Origin: Boudabousia liubingyangii
GTDB taxonomy: Bacteria; Actinomycetota; Actinomycetes; Actinomycetales; Actinomycetaceae
Direction: 5' to 3'
NCBI RefSeq assembly: GCF_001907245.1
Contig: NZ_MQSU01000003.1
Coordinates: forward strand, 372,001 to 436,000
DNA length: 64,000 nt
Positions within the stretch are counted from its first letter, which is position 1; every line of letters begins with the position of its first letter. Positions 33,883-42,317 of this stretch are shown here, piece after piece. The notes beneath the pieces are model-generated. The model saw nothing but the letters and a program-made list of their open reading frames with translations. It made no database searches and was not told where the DNA came from. The position numbers and the translations under genes were made by a program.

Positions 33883-34451
33883 TCGCGGCGAATACCTTTT
33901 AAAAACCCATCATCGTCATAGCGATCATCCTCGTCCCGCTGCTGACGCTGACGGCGCTGCTGCTCGCGCTCCTCACGGATTTCAGCCTTAGTCTCCTCCG
34001 TCAGCTTATGCAGCGCGGCTTTGCGCTCTGCGACCTCTTCCGGAGTCGGCCCCGGTTTCCATTCCTGTAGCCAAAGTGCAAAGCCCAGACTAAAAACCAG
34101 CACGCAAACCGTAGGAACCAAAGCCAGAAGGAAGCTCTGCAGCAAAGCTACCGCAACCCCGAAAGCTGTCAGAGTATGCAAAAGCAGGTTTCCAAATACA
34201 AAGCCCCAACCAGAAGGAACATAGACGTTCCTATAACCCGCTAAAACATACTGGAACCAAGCCAAAACCGCCGCAGCTACGAATGCCGTCCCAAAGACCA
34301 CCTGCGCCCAAAGCCCAACGCCCACATCTAGGCGTAAAAACCAGGCCACCAGAAGAACGCACACCCAAATCAAGAAACCCTCAACTAACCCCGTAAACAG
34401 ACGACCAGCAAAGATCGCCCCAAATGAAAGACGCGGAGTTTCCTCAGGCAT
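33879..34451 (-). CDS. Unrecognised four-segment membrane protein with a charged helical tail
   Basis: A 190-residue protein of no recognised family. Four membrane helices occupy about residues 10-130. The tail (132-190) is very charged (KAALHKLTEETKAEIREERE, then RRQRQQRDEDDRYDDD) and probably a coiled coil or disordered. The start is ATG 34451, with GAGG seven bases upstream; a TTG two codons earlier is less likely. It follows fetB by nine bases and may share its transcript. Confidence 0.7.
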   Translation of the reverse strand: MPEETPRLSFGAIFAGRLFTGLVEGFLIWVCVLLVAWFLRLDVGVGLWAQVVFGTAFVAAAVLAWFQYVLAGYRNVYVPSGWGFVFGNLLLHTLTAFGVAVALLQSFLLALVPTVCVLVFSLGFALWLQEWKPGPTPEEVAERKAALHKLTEETKAEIREEREQQRRQRQQRDEDDRYDDDGFLKGIRRD

Positions 34452-34460
34452 TCTCAAACC

Positions 34461-35210
34461 TCAATCAGCGATGATCACAGTAGCGCGGGACAAAACAGTT
34501 GTCTGAATAATAGCCGCTAAAGTCTGCGCAAACATAATCGCGATCAACACGACCAGCTGGAAACGAGCCGCCTGCAAAGGCACCGCACCGCCCAATAGGG
34601 CACCCACAAAAGCACCCGGCAGCGTCACCAAACCAGTGTTCTTAGTCTGGTCAATCTTCGGGATCAGCATCTCACGCATAGCCGTCTGCGAAACCTCCTG
34701 GAAAGCCTTCGCCGGAGCCGCACCCAAAGCAAACCAAGCCTCCACCTGGCCCCGCTGAGCACGCGAAGTATCCGCAAAACGACGACCCGCAAGGGTAGTG
34801 GCACTCATACAGTTACCTGTCACAATGCCACCCACCGCAATCAGGTTCGAAACACTGAAATCAAGCATGCGGAAAACAAACACAAACGTGATGGTAATCG
34901 TGGCCGCAATAAAGATCGCAGTCGGTACCGAACGCATCCCCAAAGGTAACTGCTTATTGCGCCTAGCCGAAGTAACCGAAGCGATCGTCATCATGACAAT
35001 CACAAACAGTACCGCGAACCAAACCGACTGGACCACGCCATGCAAAATAATCGACAGGGCCGCCAACTGAACCACCGCGCGCAAGCCCGCAATCAGCGGC
35101 TGCCAGCCCAGCTTCAGTCCGTAATACTGCTGCATCAAAAGCGTCAACGTCAAAAGGATCGCTGAACCGCCCAAAGTAAAAAGAAGGGCACTTAAAGGAA
35201 CAGAAAACAC
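34461..35210 (-). CDS. FetB/YbbM (UPF0014) family transporter permease
   Basis: A 249-residue, roughly seven-segment membrane protein of the UPF0014 family, with LIAGLRAVVQLAALS (near residue 40), GNCMSATTLAGRRF (near 130) and LLGGAVPLQAARFQLVVLIA (near 205). In E. coli FetB with the ATPase FetA forms an iron exporter. No fetA-like ATPase gene is present here, so a partner must be encoded elsewhere or the protein acts otherwise. The start is GTG 35210 with only a weak ribosome binding site. Confidence 0.82.
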   Translation of the reverse strand: MFSVPLSALLFTLGGSAILLTLTLLMQQYYGLKLGWQPLIAGLRAVVQLAALSIILHGVVQSVWFAVLFVIVMMTIASVTSARRNKQLPLGMRSVPTAIFIAATITITFVFVFRMLDFSVSNLIAVGGIVTGNCMSATTLAGRRFADTSRAQRGQVEAWFALGAAPAKAFQEVSQTAMREMLIPKIDQTKNTGLVTLPGAFVGALLGGAVPLQAARFQLVVLIAIMFAQTLAAIIQTTVLSRATVIIAD

Positions 35211-35364
35211 ACAATCACCAACTAGAAAAAATCCTTATCCCAGCAGTATAGGAAATTGCCCAGAAAAAAGACCCAATAATGGGACTAAACGCCGTCAAAA
35301 GTGACCGACCTTGCGTTAAACTAGACGCTGAAACGAGTTTATTCGAAAACAAAGAGGTTCAACG

Positions 35365-36789
35365 ATGACAACTCCGCCAAACAGTGCACCCCAAAAAGTG
35401 ACGTCCAAGCTGGCCGAGGAAGAACGCAGCCTAGAACGTTCCCTCACCAACCGTCACATCCAGCTCATCGCCATCGGTGGCGCGATCGGCACCGGACTCT
35501 TCATGGGATCCGGGAAAACCATCGCCCTAGCTGGCCCCTCCGTACTGTTGGTCTACGCCGTCATCGGCTTCTTCCTCTTCTTCGTCATGAGAGCCCTAGG
35601 CGAAGTCCTACTCTCAAACCTCGAATACAAATCCTTCGCCGACATGGCCGCCGACCTAATCGGACCCTGGGCGGGCTTCATGGTGGGCTGGACCTACTTC
35701 TTCTGCTGGGTCATTACCGCCATCGCCGACATCGTGGCCATCACCGGGTACATTCGCTTCTGGTGGCACGACGTGCCCCTCTGGCTAGTCCCACTAGCCA
35801 CCATCCTGCTACTACTAGGCATGAACATGGCCTCCGTAGGCGTCTTCGGCGAAATGGAATTCTGGTTCGCGATCATCAAAATCGTCGCCATCATCGCCCT
35901 AGTCGCAGTGGCCCTCTGGATGGTCATCACCGGATTCACCAACGACGGTCACACCGCCAGCTTCTCAAACCTCTGGAGCCACGGCGGCTTCTTCCCCCAC
36001 GGAGCCAGCGGCTTCATCGGGGCCTTCCAAATCGCGGTCTTCGCCTTCGTCGGCATCGAACTAGTCGGAACCACCGCCGCAGAAACCAAAGACCCCGAAA
36101 CCACCCTCCCCAAGGCCGTCAACGCCGTACCCCGACGCATCGTCATCTTCTACATCAGCGCCCTAGCCGCCATCATGTGCGTCACCCCCTGGAACGCAAT
36201 CGACCCCGAAACCTCACCCTTCGTGGGCATGTTCGCCCTAGCCGGACTAGGGTTCGCGGCCAGCGTCGTCAACCTAGTAGTACTAACCTCCGCCGCATCC
36301 TCGGCAAACTCGGGGATCTACTCAACCGCACGCATGCTCTACGGCCTAGCCACCGCCGGACAAGCCCCCAAAGTACTAGGCAAACTAAACGAAAAGAACG
36401 TCCCGGCACTGGCGCTACTACTAACCTCCGTGATGCTGTTGGCCTCCGTGCCCATGTTGTACTTCTCAGACAGCCTGATCTTCGCCTTCACCATCTTCAC
36501 GACCCTCTCATCCGTACTATTCATTGCCGTCTGGACCGCCATCATCGTCTCCTACCTGCGCTACCGCCGTTACCGGCCAGAACTACACGAAGCCTCCGTC
36601 GCAAAGATGCCCGGTGGCCGAGTCATGGCCTACATCTGCCTAGGCTTCTTCGCTTTCGTCCTCTGGGCCCTAGCCCAAGAAAGCGATACTGCCATCGCCC
36701 TCGCGGCCTCACCCGCGTGGTTTATCTTCTTGACAATCGCGTGGTTCGCTTCGCGAAAAGTCGTTGCCAAAACCCCTAAAGCGGACTAA
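35365..36789 (+). CDS. cycA: Amino acid permease, CycA-like (D-serine/D-alanine/glycine)
   Basis: A 474-residue, twelve-segment APC-family permease with SLTNRHIQLIAIGGAIGTGLF (residues 29-49) and FGEMEFWFAIIKIVAI (near 165), the pattern of CycA and close relatives. It brings small neutral amino acids into the cell with protons. The next gene is alanine dehydrogenase, 60 bases downstream on the same strand, which supports alanine as the substrate. GAGGTT lies upstream of the ATG. Confidence 0.87.
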   Translation: MTTPPNSAPQKVTSKLAEEERSLERSLTNRHIQLIAIGGAIGTGLFMGSGKTIALAGPSVLLVYAVIGFFLFFVMRALGEVLLSNLEYKSFADMAADLIGPWAGFMVGWTYFFCWVITAIADIVAITGYIRFWWHDVPLWLVPLATILLLLGMNMASVGVFGEMEFWFAIIKIVAIIALVAVALWMVITGFTNDGHTASFSNLWSHGGFFPHGASGFIGAFQIAVFAFVGIELVGTTAAETKDPETTLPKAVNAVPRRIVIFYISALAAIMCVTPWNAIDPETSPFVGMFALAGLGFAASVVNLVVLTSAASSANSGIYSTARMLYGLATAGQAPKVLGKLNEKNVPALALLLTSVMLLASVPMLYFSDSLIFAFTIFTTLSSVLFIAVWTAIIVSYLRYRRYRPELHEASVAKMPGGRVMAYICLGFFAFVLWALAQESDTAIALAASPAWFIFLTIAWFASRKVVAKTPKAD

Positions 36790-36849
36790 CGTTACAAACA
36801 AGTACGCCCCACCAAAAGGGTGGGACTTGACCTCTTCAAAGGAGAAGAA

Positions 36850-37956
36850 ATGCGAGTCGGTGTACCCACAGAAGTAAAAGATAACGAATTCCGTGTTGCC
36901 CTCACCCCGGACGGCGCCCACGCCCTAACCGAAAAAGGACACACAGTCTACGTCCAAGAAGGAGCCGGCCTAGGCTCCGGCATCAGCGACGAAGAATACG
37001 TAGCCGCCGGAGCCGAACTCAAAGCTGACCCCGACGAACTCTGGGCCGAATCAGACCTCATCCTAAAAGTAAAAGAACCAATCGCCAGCGAATACCACCG
37101 ACTACGTCCCGGACTGGTGCTATTCACCTACCTGCACCTAGCCGCTGACGAACCCCTCACCCGCCAACTGATCGAAAAAGAAGTCACCTCGATCGCCTAT
37201 GAAACCGTCCAAATGCCAGACGGCTCCCTGCCGCTGTTGGCCCCCATGTCAGAAATCGCCGGTCGCCTAGCCGCCCAAGAAGGCGCCCACGCCCTACTCA
37301 AATTCCAAGGCGGTGACGGCACCCTCCTAGGTGGTGCCGCCGGCGTAAACCGCGGGGAGGTAATCGTCCTCGGCGGTGGTGTCGCCGGATTCGCTGCCGC
37401 CCAGGTAGCCTCCGGAATGGGTGCGAACGTCACCGTCTTTGACGTCAACACCGCCCGCCTACGCCAAATCGAAGAACTAACCGGACATCGAGTCCGCACC
37501 CAATACTCCAGCCCGCTGGCAGTATCTAAGGCCTGCGAAACCGCCGACCTAGTCATTGGCTCCGTGCTAGTCCCAGGCGCCAAAGCCCCCAAGCTAGTCA
37601 CCAATGAAATGGTCTCCAAGATGAAGCCCGGCTCCGTTCTAGTCGATATTGCCATCGACCAAGGCGGCTGCTTTGAAGACTCTCACCCCACCACGCACGC
37701 CGACCCGACCTTCAAGGTCCACAACTCCACCTTCTACTGTGTGGCCAATATGCCTGGCGCGGTACCATTCACCTCCACCTACGCCCTGACCAACGCCACC
37801 ATGCGCTACTGTGTCCTACTAGCGGATGAAGGCTGGGGCCACGCCTGCCAGCTACGCCCCGAACTATCCAAGGGCCTAACCACCCACAATGGCAAACTTA
37901 TCTCTGCCCCCGTGGGACAGGCGCTAGGGATCGAAAGTTTCCCCCTACCGGAATAA
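36850..37956 (+). CDS. ald: Alanine dehydrogenase
   Basis: A 368-residue enzyme. The start is ATG 36850 after a perfect AAAGGAG; an upstream GTG in frame is not used. It has MRVGVPTEVKDNEFRVALTP, the substrate lysine in LKVKEP (near 75), His in TYLHLAA (near 96), the NAD-binding VLGGGVAGFAAAQVA (near 175) and DIAIDQGGCFEDSHPT (near 270). It interconverts L-alanine and pyruvate plus ammonia with NAD(H). With cycA it forms an alanine uptake and use operon ending at a strong terminator. Confidence 0.95.
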   Translation: MRVGVPTEVKDNEFRVALTPDGAHALTEKGHTVYVQEGAGLGSGISDEEYVAAGAELKADPDELWAESDLILKVKEPIASEYHRLRPGLVLFTYLHLAADEPLTRQLIEKEVTSIAYETVQMPDGSLPLLAPMSEIAGRLAAQEGAHALLKFQGGDGTLLGGAAGVNRGEVIVLGGGVAGFAAAQVASGMGANVTVFDVNTARLRQIEELTGHRVRTQYSSPLAVSKACETADLVIGSVLVPGAKAPKLVTNEMVSKMKPGSVLVDIAIDQGGCFEDSHPTTHADPTFKVHNSTFYCVANMPGAVPFTSTYALTNATMRYCVLLADEGWGHACQLRPELSKGLTTHNGKLISAPVGQALGIESFPLPE

Positions 37957-37994
37957 TCCAGGACCACGAAGGTCTAGGTAGGGCCTAAAAAGCC

Positions 37995-38031
37995 GGCCGG
38001 GCGGTCACCCCCATGAAGGTACCGCCCGGCC
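37995..38031 (+). terminator. Rho-independent-type terminator of cycA-ald
   Basis: GGCCGGGCGGT (37995-38005) pairs with ACCGCCCGGCC (38021-38031), 11 bp perfect, followed by a short T stretch. Confidence 0.8.
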
Positions 38032-38048
38032 CACTTTATGCCCAAAAA

Positions 38049-38795
38049 CTAACTGCTAGCCGCTAGGGACTCTAAAGTCCCCAGTAGGGTTTGCCCAAAG
38101 GCATCCGTAATAGGTTCAATTTCAGCCGCCTCAGAAACTGCTTCAAACCACAGGGACTTCGCCTCAGCCGCTGAGGCCCCAAAACGAATTGACTCCCGTG
38201 CCACCAAGTCCGCCAACCTAGGGGCCGCCATCTCTGGGTGATGCTGGAAAGCCACCAAGGAACCATACCGCCACGTGTGAATCGGGCACACCGCCGAGGA
38301 CGCCAACAACGTCGCCCCCTCAGGTAGCTCCACCACCGCGTCATGATGCGAGGCCTGCGCGGGGAAGGTCCCACCCGCGCCTGCTTCCCGGGCCGCCCGC
38401 AAAGCTGGGCCCAAAAGCGGATCTGAAGAAGCTGCCTCGTTAGCGGTCCAAGGCACCAAACCGACCTCGTCCTGGCCGGGTGCCGGGGTTGCGACCCGGC
38501 CACCAAAAGTCCGGGCCGCAATCTGCGCGCCCAAACAAATCGCCAAGACTGGGACCTGGCGCTCAACACAATCGACCATTAGATCCCGCAGCGGATTAAG
38601 CCAACTATGCTCACGCTCAGAATGCGCATTCATCCGGCCACCCAAAACAATCAACGCTTCACCGTGGGGGATAGGGGCCGGAATATCCCGATCCGAAAAC
38701 AGCGGAATCATATTCAGCTCAATACCCAAATGGCGGGCCCAGCGGGGAAAACGCCCCGGAGAGGCCACCAAGTCAGGCTGTAGTACCGTAATCAA
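38049..38795 (-). CDS. Class I glutamine amidotransferase-like protein (paralog 1)
   Basis: A 248-residue stand-alone class I amidotransferase domain related to the GMP synthase glutaminase part. The nucleophile is Cys87 in VPVLAICLGAQIAA, with the His and Glu of the triad in QHHPE. A close paralog lies at 42314-43078 (shared VPVLAICLGAQIAA, DAVVELPEGATLLA, HTWR.GSL.AFQHHPE). The start is a TTG whose TG overlaps the mscS stop (TTGA), so translation is coupled. The acceptor partner is unknown. Confidence 0.82.
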   Translation of the reverse strand: MITVLQPDLVASPGRFPRWARHLGIELNMIPLFSDRDIPAPIPHGEALIVLGGRMNAHSEREHSWLNPLRDLMVDCVERQVPVLAICLGAQIAARTFGGRVATPAPGQDEVGLVPWTANEAASSDPLLGPALRAAREAGAGGTFPAQASHHDAVVELPEGATLLASSAVCPIHTWRYGSLVAFQHHPEMAAPRLADLVARESIRFGASAAEAKSLWFEAVSEAAEIEPITDAFGQTLLGTLESLAASS

Positions 38796-39613
38796 TTCGC
38801 GCCCCCAGCCCGCAAAGCCTCCAAGCCGGTAGTGGCCAGTTCAATCCCAGCCGACTGCAAGGCCTTAACCACAGTGCGAATAATAATATCCGTGGCCTCA
38901 CGCGACTCCAGCTTCTTTGAACCGGACCAAAACAAGAGCTCCATGGTCACAGATTCCACGCCCACCCCAGAAAACATCGCCCTAGGGGCCGGCTCATTCA
39001 TCACAAAATCAAGATCCGCCATAACCTCTTCCGCAATCAACTGGGCGCGGTCAAAATCAGCCTGACTAGAGAGCTCCACCGGAACCACCGTGCGGACTCG
39101 CTCAAATCCAGTCTGAACGACCACCTGCGAAGAATGCATGATCGTATTGGGCACAATCACTAACTGTCCATCGAAAGTACGAATTGCAGTCGAAGATAGG
39201 TGAATCTCCGTGATCGTACCCGCATTCTCACCGACTTTTACCTGGTCACCCACCCGGAAAGAATCCCTAGAGAGGATCACGATCCCGGCAAACATATTCC
39301 CCAAAACCGTCTGGAAAGCAATACCGGCAGCCACCGAGATAACACCCAAGCCACCCAAAATATCAACCGGATTAATGGAGGGGAAAACCACCGTAATCGC
39401 CGCGGCAAAAACCAGGGCAGAAATAACCCAAAAAGTTACGGTACTGAGGATGCGGCGGGAAGAAGCGCCGCGACCTCGCCAACGCATCCACTGACGCATC
39501 AAAACTGAAAACACGTACGCAAAAGCTACGCCCACAAACAAAACCGTCAAACCACGTAGGGCAGCAGCTCCAGTGATAGCGCTCAAACCGGGATTCCTCA
39601 TGCGCAAAACCAT
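38792..39613 (-). CDS. MscS-family mechanosensitive channel
   Basis: A 273-residue small-conductance channel. Three membrane helices (about residues 10-105) end in the pore-lining, Gly/Ala-rich GGLGVISVAAGIAFQTVLGN, followed by the beta domain (SFRVGDQVKVGENAGTITEIHLSSTAIRTF) and a C-terminal alpha/beta domain. It releases solutes on osmotic downshock. The start may be 39613 or an ATG at 39601; neither has a good ribosome binding site. It is followed by the overlapping amidotransferase gene. Confidence 0.88.
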   Translation of the reverse strand: MVLRMRNPGLSAITGAAALRGLTVLFVGVAFAYVFSVLMRQWMRWRGRGASSRRILSTVTFWVISALVFAAAITVVFPSINPVDILGGLGVISVAAGIAFQTVLGNMFAGIVILSRDSFRVGDQVKVGENAGTITEIHLSSTAIRTFDGQLVIVPNTIMHSSQVVVQTGFERVRTVVPVELSSQADFDRAQLIAEEVMADLDFVMNEPAPRAMFSGVGVESVTMELLFWSGSKKLESREATDIIIRTVVKALQSAGIELATTGLEALRAGGAN

Positions 39614-39766
39614 AAGCTAAAAGCCGCAAAAACAAAAAATAACGTGTCCCAAATCCAGAAAAACGGCGAAAAATCCCGAATCTAGAGGGAGTGAAACCGT
39701 TTATTGATTGTTTTGAAGAATCCGAACGAATAGGATTGAGAGTAGGAACAAGATAAGGACAGTGAA

Positions 39767-40303
39767 ATGACCCAACAACAAGAGCCCGTAATCTACACTC
39801 CCTCTACCTCAAAAGTTAGTGGGAGTAAGACATTCCTGCTGGTCGCAGTGCTAGCTGGAATCGTGGCAGCTTTTATTCCGCTGTATCCAGACCTAGATCT
39901 GACCCTGTTTAAGATCATGACGCAAGCAATAAGTGCGGATATTTCAATGAGCTGGGCCTGGGGAATCGCGACAGGACTACTTCTCTACTGCCTAGTCATA
40001 ATCCTGCTACTTGTAAACTTCACCTCGAACTCGCAGATTCTTGATTTCATAACCGGAATCGTCGGGATTATCGGTGGAGCCGCAATCGGGTACTTCAACT
40101 ACACTCTGCTATCGCAGATTCTTGAAATGCGTCGACTCATGGGAAACACAGTTTTCTCAGGTAGTTCTTACGCGATTGCAAACGGGATGATCTTTTTTAC
40201 TGTCACTACGGTTGCTGTTTTACTGGCCTCCTTGATCCTCATTGGGGCCGCAATTTGGAAAGAAAACCGGATTACAGCTAACTCCCAGAATCAGTTCATG
40301 TAA
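39767..40303 (+). CDS. Small four-segment membrane protein, first of three related genes
   Basis: A 178-residue protein of no recognised family. A short polar N terminus (MTQQQEPVIYTP) leads to four membrane helices (about 22-42, 63-85, 93-120, 138-162) and a short polar end. Helix placement and the LLLVAVLAGIVAAFIPL-type first helix resemble the membrane halves of the next two genes, so the three are probably ancient paralogs. AAGGAC precedes the ATG. Confidence 0.7.
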   Translation: MTQQQEPVIYTPSTSKVSGSKTFLLVAVLAGIVAAFIPLYPDLDLTLFKIMTQAISADISMSWAWGIATGLLLYCLVIILLLVNFTSNSQILDFITGIVGIIGGAAIGYFNYTLLSQILEMRRLMGNTVFSGSSYAIANGMIFFTVTTVAVLLASLILIGAAIWKENRITANSQNQFM

Positions 40304-40478
40304 AGCTACCGGGGAGTTGCCGTTTTAGGTGGTTCCAAGGTCATGAATGGTGAACCTCTTGGGACAGCTGCGCTTTCTAGACTTAACTCTTAGGAAATCG
40401 CTAGTCAAAAACAGTTGTTTTGGGATAGGTAGCGCACTAGGATAAGACCCGAATCACCAATAAAAAATGGAGACCCCC

Positions 40479-41414
40479 ATGGAACCTAATAATCAGAACC
40501 AAGCTGAGGGACAAAACTCGGCAGAGGTAAAAGCTGAATACACCGCTTCTAGCTACCCGCCGCCGCCCGCCGCCCCGCAAGCTGAAGCTCAGCCCGCCCA
40601 GCCTGCTCAGCAGCAGTATGGTCAGCAGTACGCTCAGCCGCAGGCAGCTCAGCAACAGTATGGCCAGCAGTACGGTCAGCAGTATGGTCAGCCTGCTCAG
40701 CAGCAGTATGGTCAGCAGTACGCTCAGCCGCAGGCAGCCCAGCAGCAGTACGGCCAACAGTACGGCCAGCCGGCCCAGCAGCAGTATGGTCAGCAGTACG
40801 CTCAGCCGCAGGCAGCCCAGCAGCAGTACGGCCAACAGTACGGCCAGCCCGCTCAGCAGCAGTATGGTCAGCAGTATGCCCAGCCGCAGTACGCCGCCCC
40901 CGCTTCTTTCATGGGTGCAAGCAATATCCAAAGCGGATTCCAGGCAACTGCCGCTCCCGCAGGTTCCGTAAAGGTAGACTTCAAAGCCGAACGTGACTGG
41001 CCACGAATCGCCCTCATGGCCTCCGCCTTCCTTGGCTTGATTGCCATGTTTATGCCTATCGTTTCGGGATACTCCGGCGGCATGCTAACCGGAATGAGCG
41101 GCATCGACTTCCTACCCGTGCTGCTACTCCTTGGCTACCTAGCAATCCTAGGCACCGCCGGTGCTCGCTTCTTCGTCAAGCAGCCCGGACTTGATATCTT
41201 CGCCGGGGTTTCTGGCATCGTCAACGGTGTTGTCATGTTCTTCCTATCCAGCATGCTAATGATCGGTCTAAACTCGGTCAGCAACACGCTATTCGCGGCC
41301 GTGGGTAATGATTACGGTTCCTCTGCGGGAGCCGGTGTTTACCTATCCATCCTGTTCTCCATTGCTTGCTTCGTATTTGGCATCATGACCATCGTCAAGC
41401 GCAATGCTCAGTGA
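40479..41414 (+). CDS. Membrane protein with a YGQQ-rich low-complexity N terminus
   Basis: A 311-residue protein. The start is ATG 40479, eight bases after GGAGA; the ATG at 40467 is part of the same element. Residues 1-41 are polar with PPPPAAP. Residues 42-138 are 26-residue repeats built from QQYGQQYAQPQAA and QQYGQQYGQPA. A linker leads to four membrane helices (about 175-195, 205-225, 235-260, 280-305), related to the flanking genes. Tyr/Gly/Gln-rich tracts resemble prion-like, phase-separating regions. Actinobacterial membrane proteins with Pro/Gln/Tyr-rich cytosolic heads are common and mostly uncharacterised. Confidence 0.85.
   Translation: MEPNNQNQAEGQNSAEVKAEYTASSYPPPPAAPQAEAQPAQPAQQQYGQQYAQPQAAQQQYGQQYGQQYGQPAQQQYGQQYAQPQAAQQQYGQQYGQPAQQQYGQQYAQPQAAQQQYGQQYGQPAQQQYGQQYAQPQYAAPASFMGASNIQSGFQATAAPAGSVKVDFKAERDWPRIALMASAFLGLIAMFMPIVSGYSGGMLTGMSGIDFLPVLLLLGYLAILGTAGARFFVKQPGLDIFAGVSGIVNGVVMFFLSSMLMIGLNSVSNTLFAAVGNDYGSSAGAGVYLSILFSIACFVFGIMTIVKRNAQ
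40602..40889 (+). repeat. 78-base in-frame tandem repeats (YGQQ-rich)
   Basis: About 3.5 copies of a 78-base unit encode PAQQQYGQQYAQPQAAQQQY followed by GQQYGQ; the first copy has an extra QQYG. Copies two and three are almost identical in DNA. Confidence 0.9.
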
Positions 41415-41439
41415 TTTAATGATTAGCTAATACGCTATT

Positions 41440-41519
41440 GAGGGGCAACCACCCCTCAGCTTTGCCCCAGTAGGGAATCTGGCTAAAACCGATAAGTTTT
41501 AGTCAAACCCTACTGGGGC
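41440..41519 (+). terminator. Tandem hairpins after the YGQQ-repeat gene
   Basis: A small hairpin GAGGGG/CCCCTC (41440-41445, 41452-41457) is followed by GCCCCAGTAGGG (41464-41475) pairing with CCCTACTGGGGC (41508-41519). An inner CTAAAAC/GTTTTAG stem is present, and TTTTGC follows. This is a strong terminator. Confidence 0.85.
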
Positions 41520-41654
41520 TTTTGCATTCAAACCGAAAAAACGTAACGCCTTAGACGGGGAAACTTACCCATGTAAATTGGCCAATTCTGGCTTGTTCCC
41601 TAACTCGGTGGCCCATAGGATTGAGGCAACTACCAAGCGAAATGGAGACCCAAA

Positions 41655-42317
41655 ATGGAAAACACCGCCCAGCCGCTAAATGCGAATAATACGCAACCAG
41701 TAAGGGCAAACACCTTTAACCTACGTCGTAGCTGGTCACGGCTACTCTTGATCGTAGCTATCGGTGCCGGCCTAGTCGGTGTGTTTATGCCCGCTCTGAG
41801 CAACTTTCCGGTTAGCGTGATCGAGTTTGAAAACCCGTTTAGGCCGATGCTGATCGCGGCGATGCTGTTCTATATTGCGGCCTTGATCGTGCTGGTCGTC
41901 CGATTCTTCGTCCCCAAAACCCTGCTAGATACGATCGGTACGGTCATAGCGATGCTGGGTGCCATCTTCATGATGTACGTGGCTGCACGGACCAAAACCC
42001 TGCTCGAGTACTTCTTCGGCCTAGCCCAAAAGCATGAGGTCCCGCAAGGGCTCTTCGATCTCTCAATGGGCAGCGGATACTCGTATCTGATTTACACCGG
42101 AATGGCAGTAGCCGTTCTGTCCTTGGTCCACTTCTTCGCCTACCCTCGACCCACGAAAGAGCTTGAAGTATCAGCTACTGAAGACGCGGCCACGGAACCT
42201 GTTAGTGCCCAGCAGCCTAGCTTAAACGAGCAGCAGGTTAACCTGATTAATCAGCAGGTAGACATTAACAACCAGCAGGTTGACCTCAATAACCAGCAGC
42301 TTGGTCTAAACGACTAA
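41655..42317 (+). CDS. Four-segment membrane protein with a C-terminal NNQQVDL repeat
   Basis: A 220-residue protein related in its membrane part to the two preceding genes. It has a polar N terminus, helices at about residues 30-50, 60-82, 90-115 and 140-165, and a tail ending in four heptad-like units (VNLINQQ, VDINNQQ, VDLNNQQ, LGLND). The sequence before the start, AATGGAGACCC, is the same as before the 40479 gene, supporting both starts. The function is unknown. Its TAA overlaps the stop of the converging amidotransferase gene. Confidence 0.72.
   Translation: MENTAQPLNANNTQPVRANTFNLRRSWSRLLLIVAIGAGLVGVFMPALSNFPVSVIEFENPFRPMLIAAMLFYIAALIVLVVRFFVPKTLLDTIGTVIAMLGAIFMMYVAARTKTLLEYFFGLAQKHEVPQGLFDLSMGSGYSYLIYTGMAVAVLSLVHFFAYPRPTKELEVSATEDAATEPVSAQQPSLNEQQVNLINQQVDINNQQVDLNNQQLGLND

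Noticed and set aside
35763-36779. A long plus-strand frame inside cycA coding for an Arg/His-rich protein
   Set aside because: It is an alternate-frame shadow of cycA; its composition (runs of R, H, P) is typical of frame-shifted GC-rich code.
40602-40889. Tandem repeats that could suggest a CRISPR array
   Set aside because: The repeats are in frame, code for YGQQ units and have no unique spacers.
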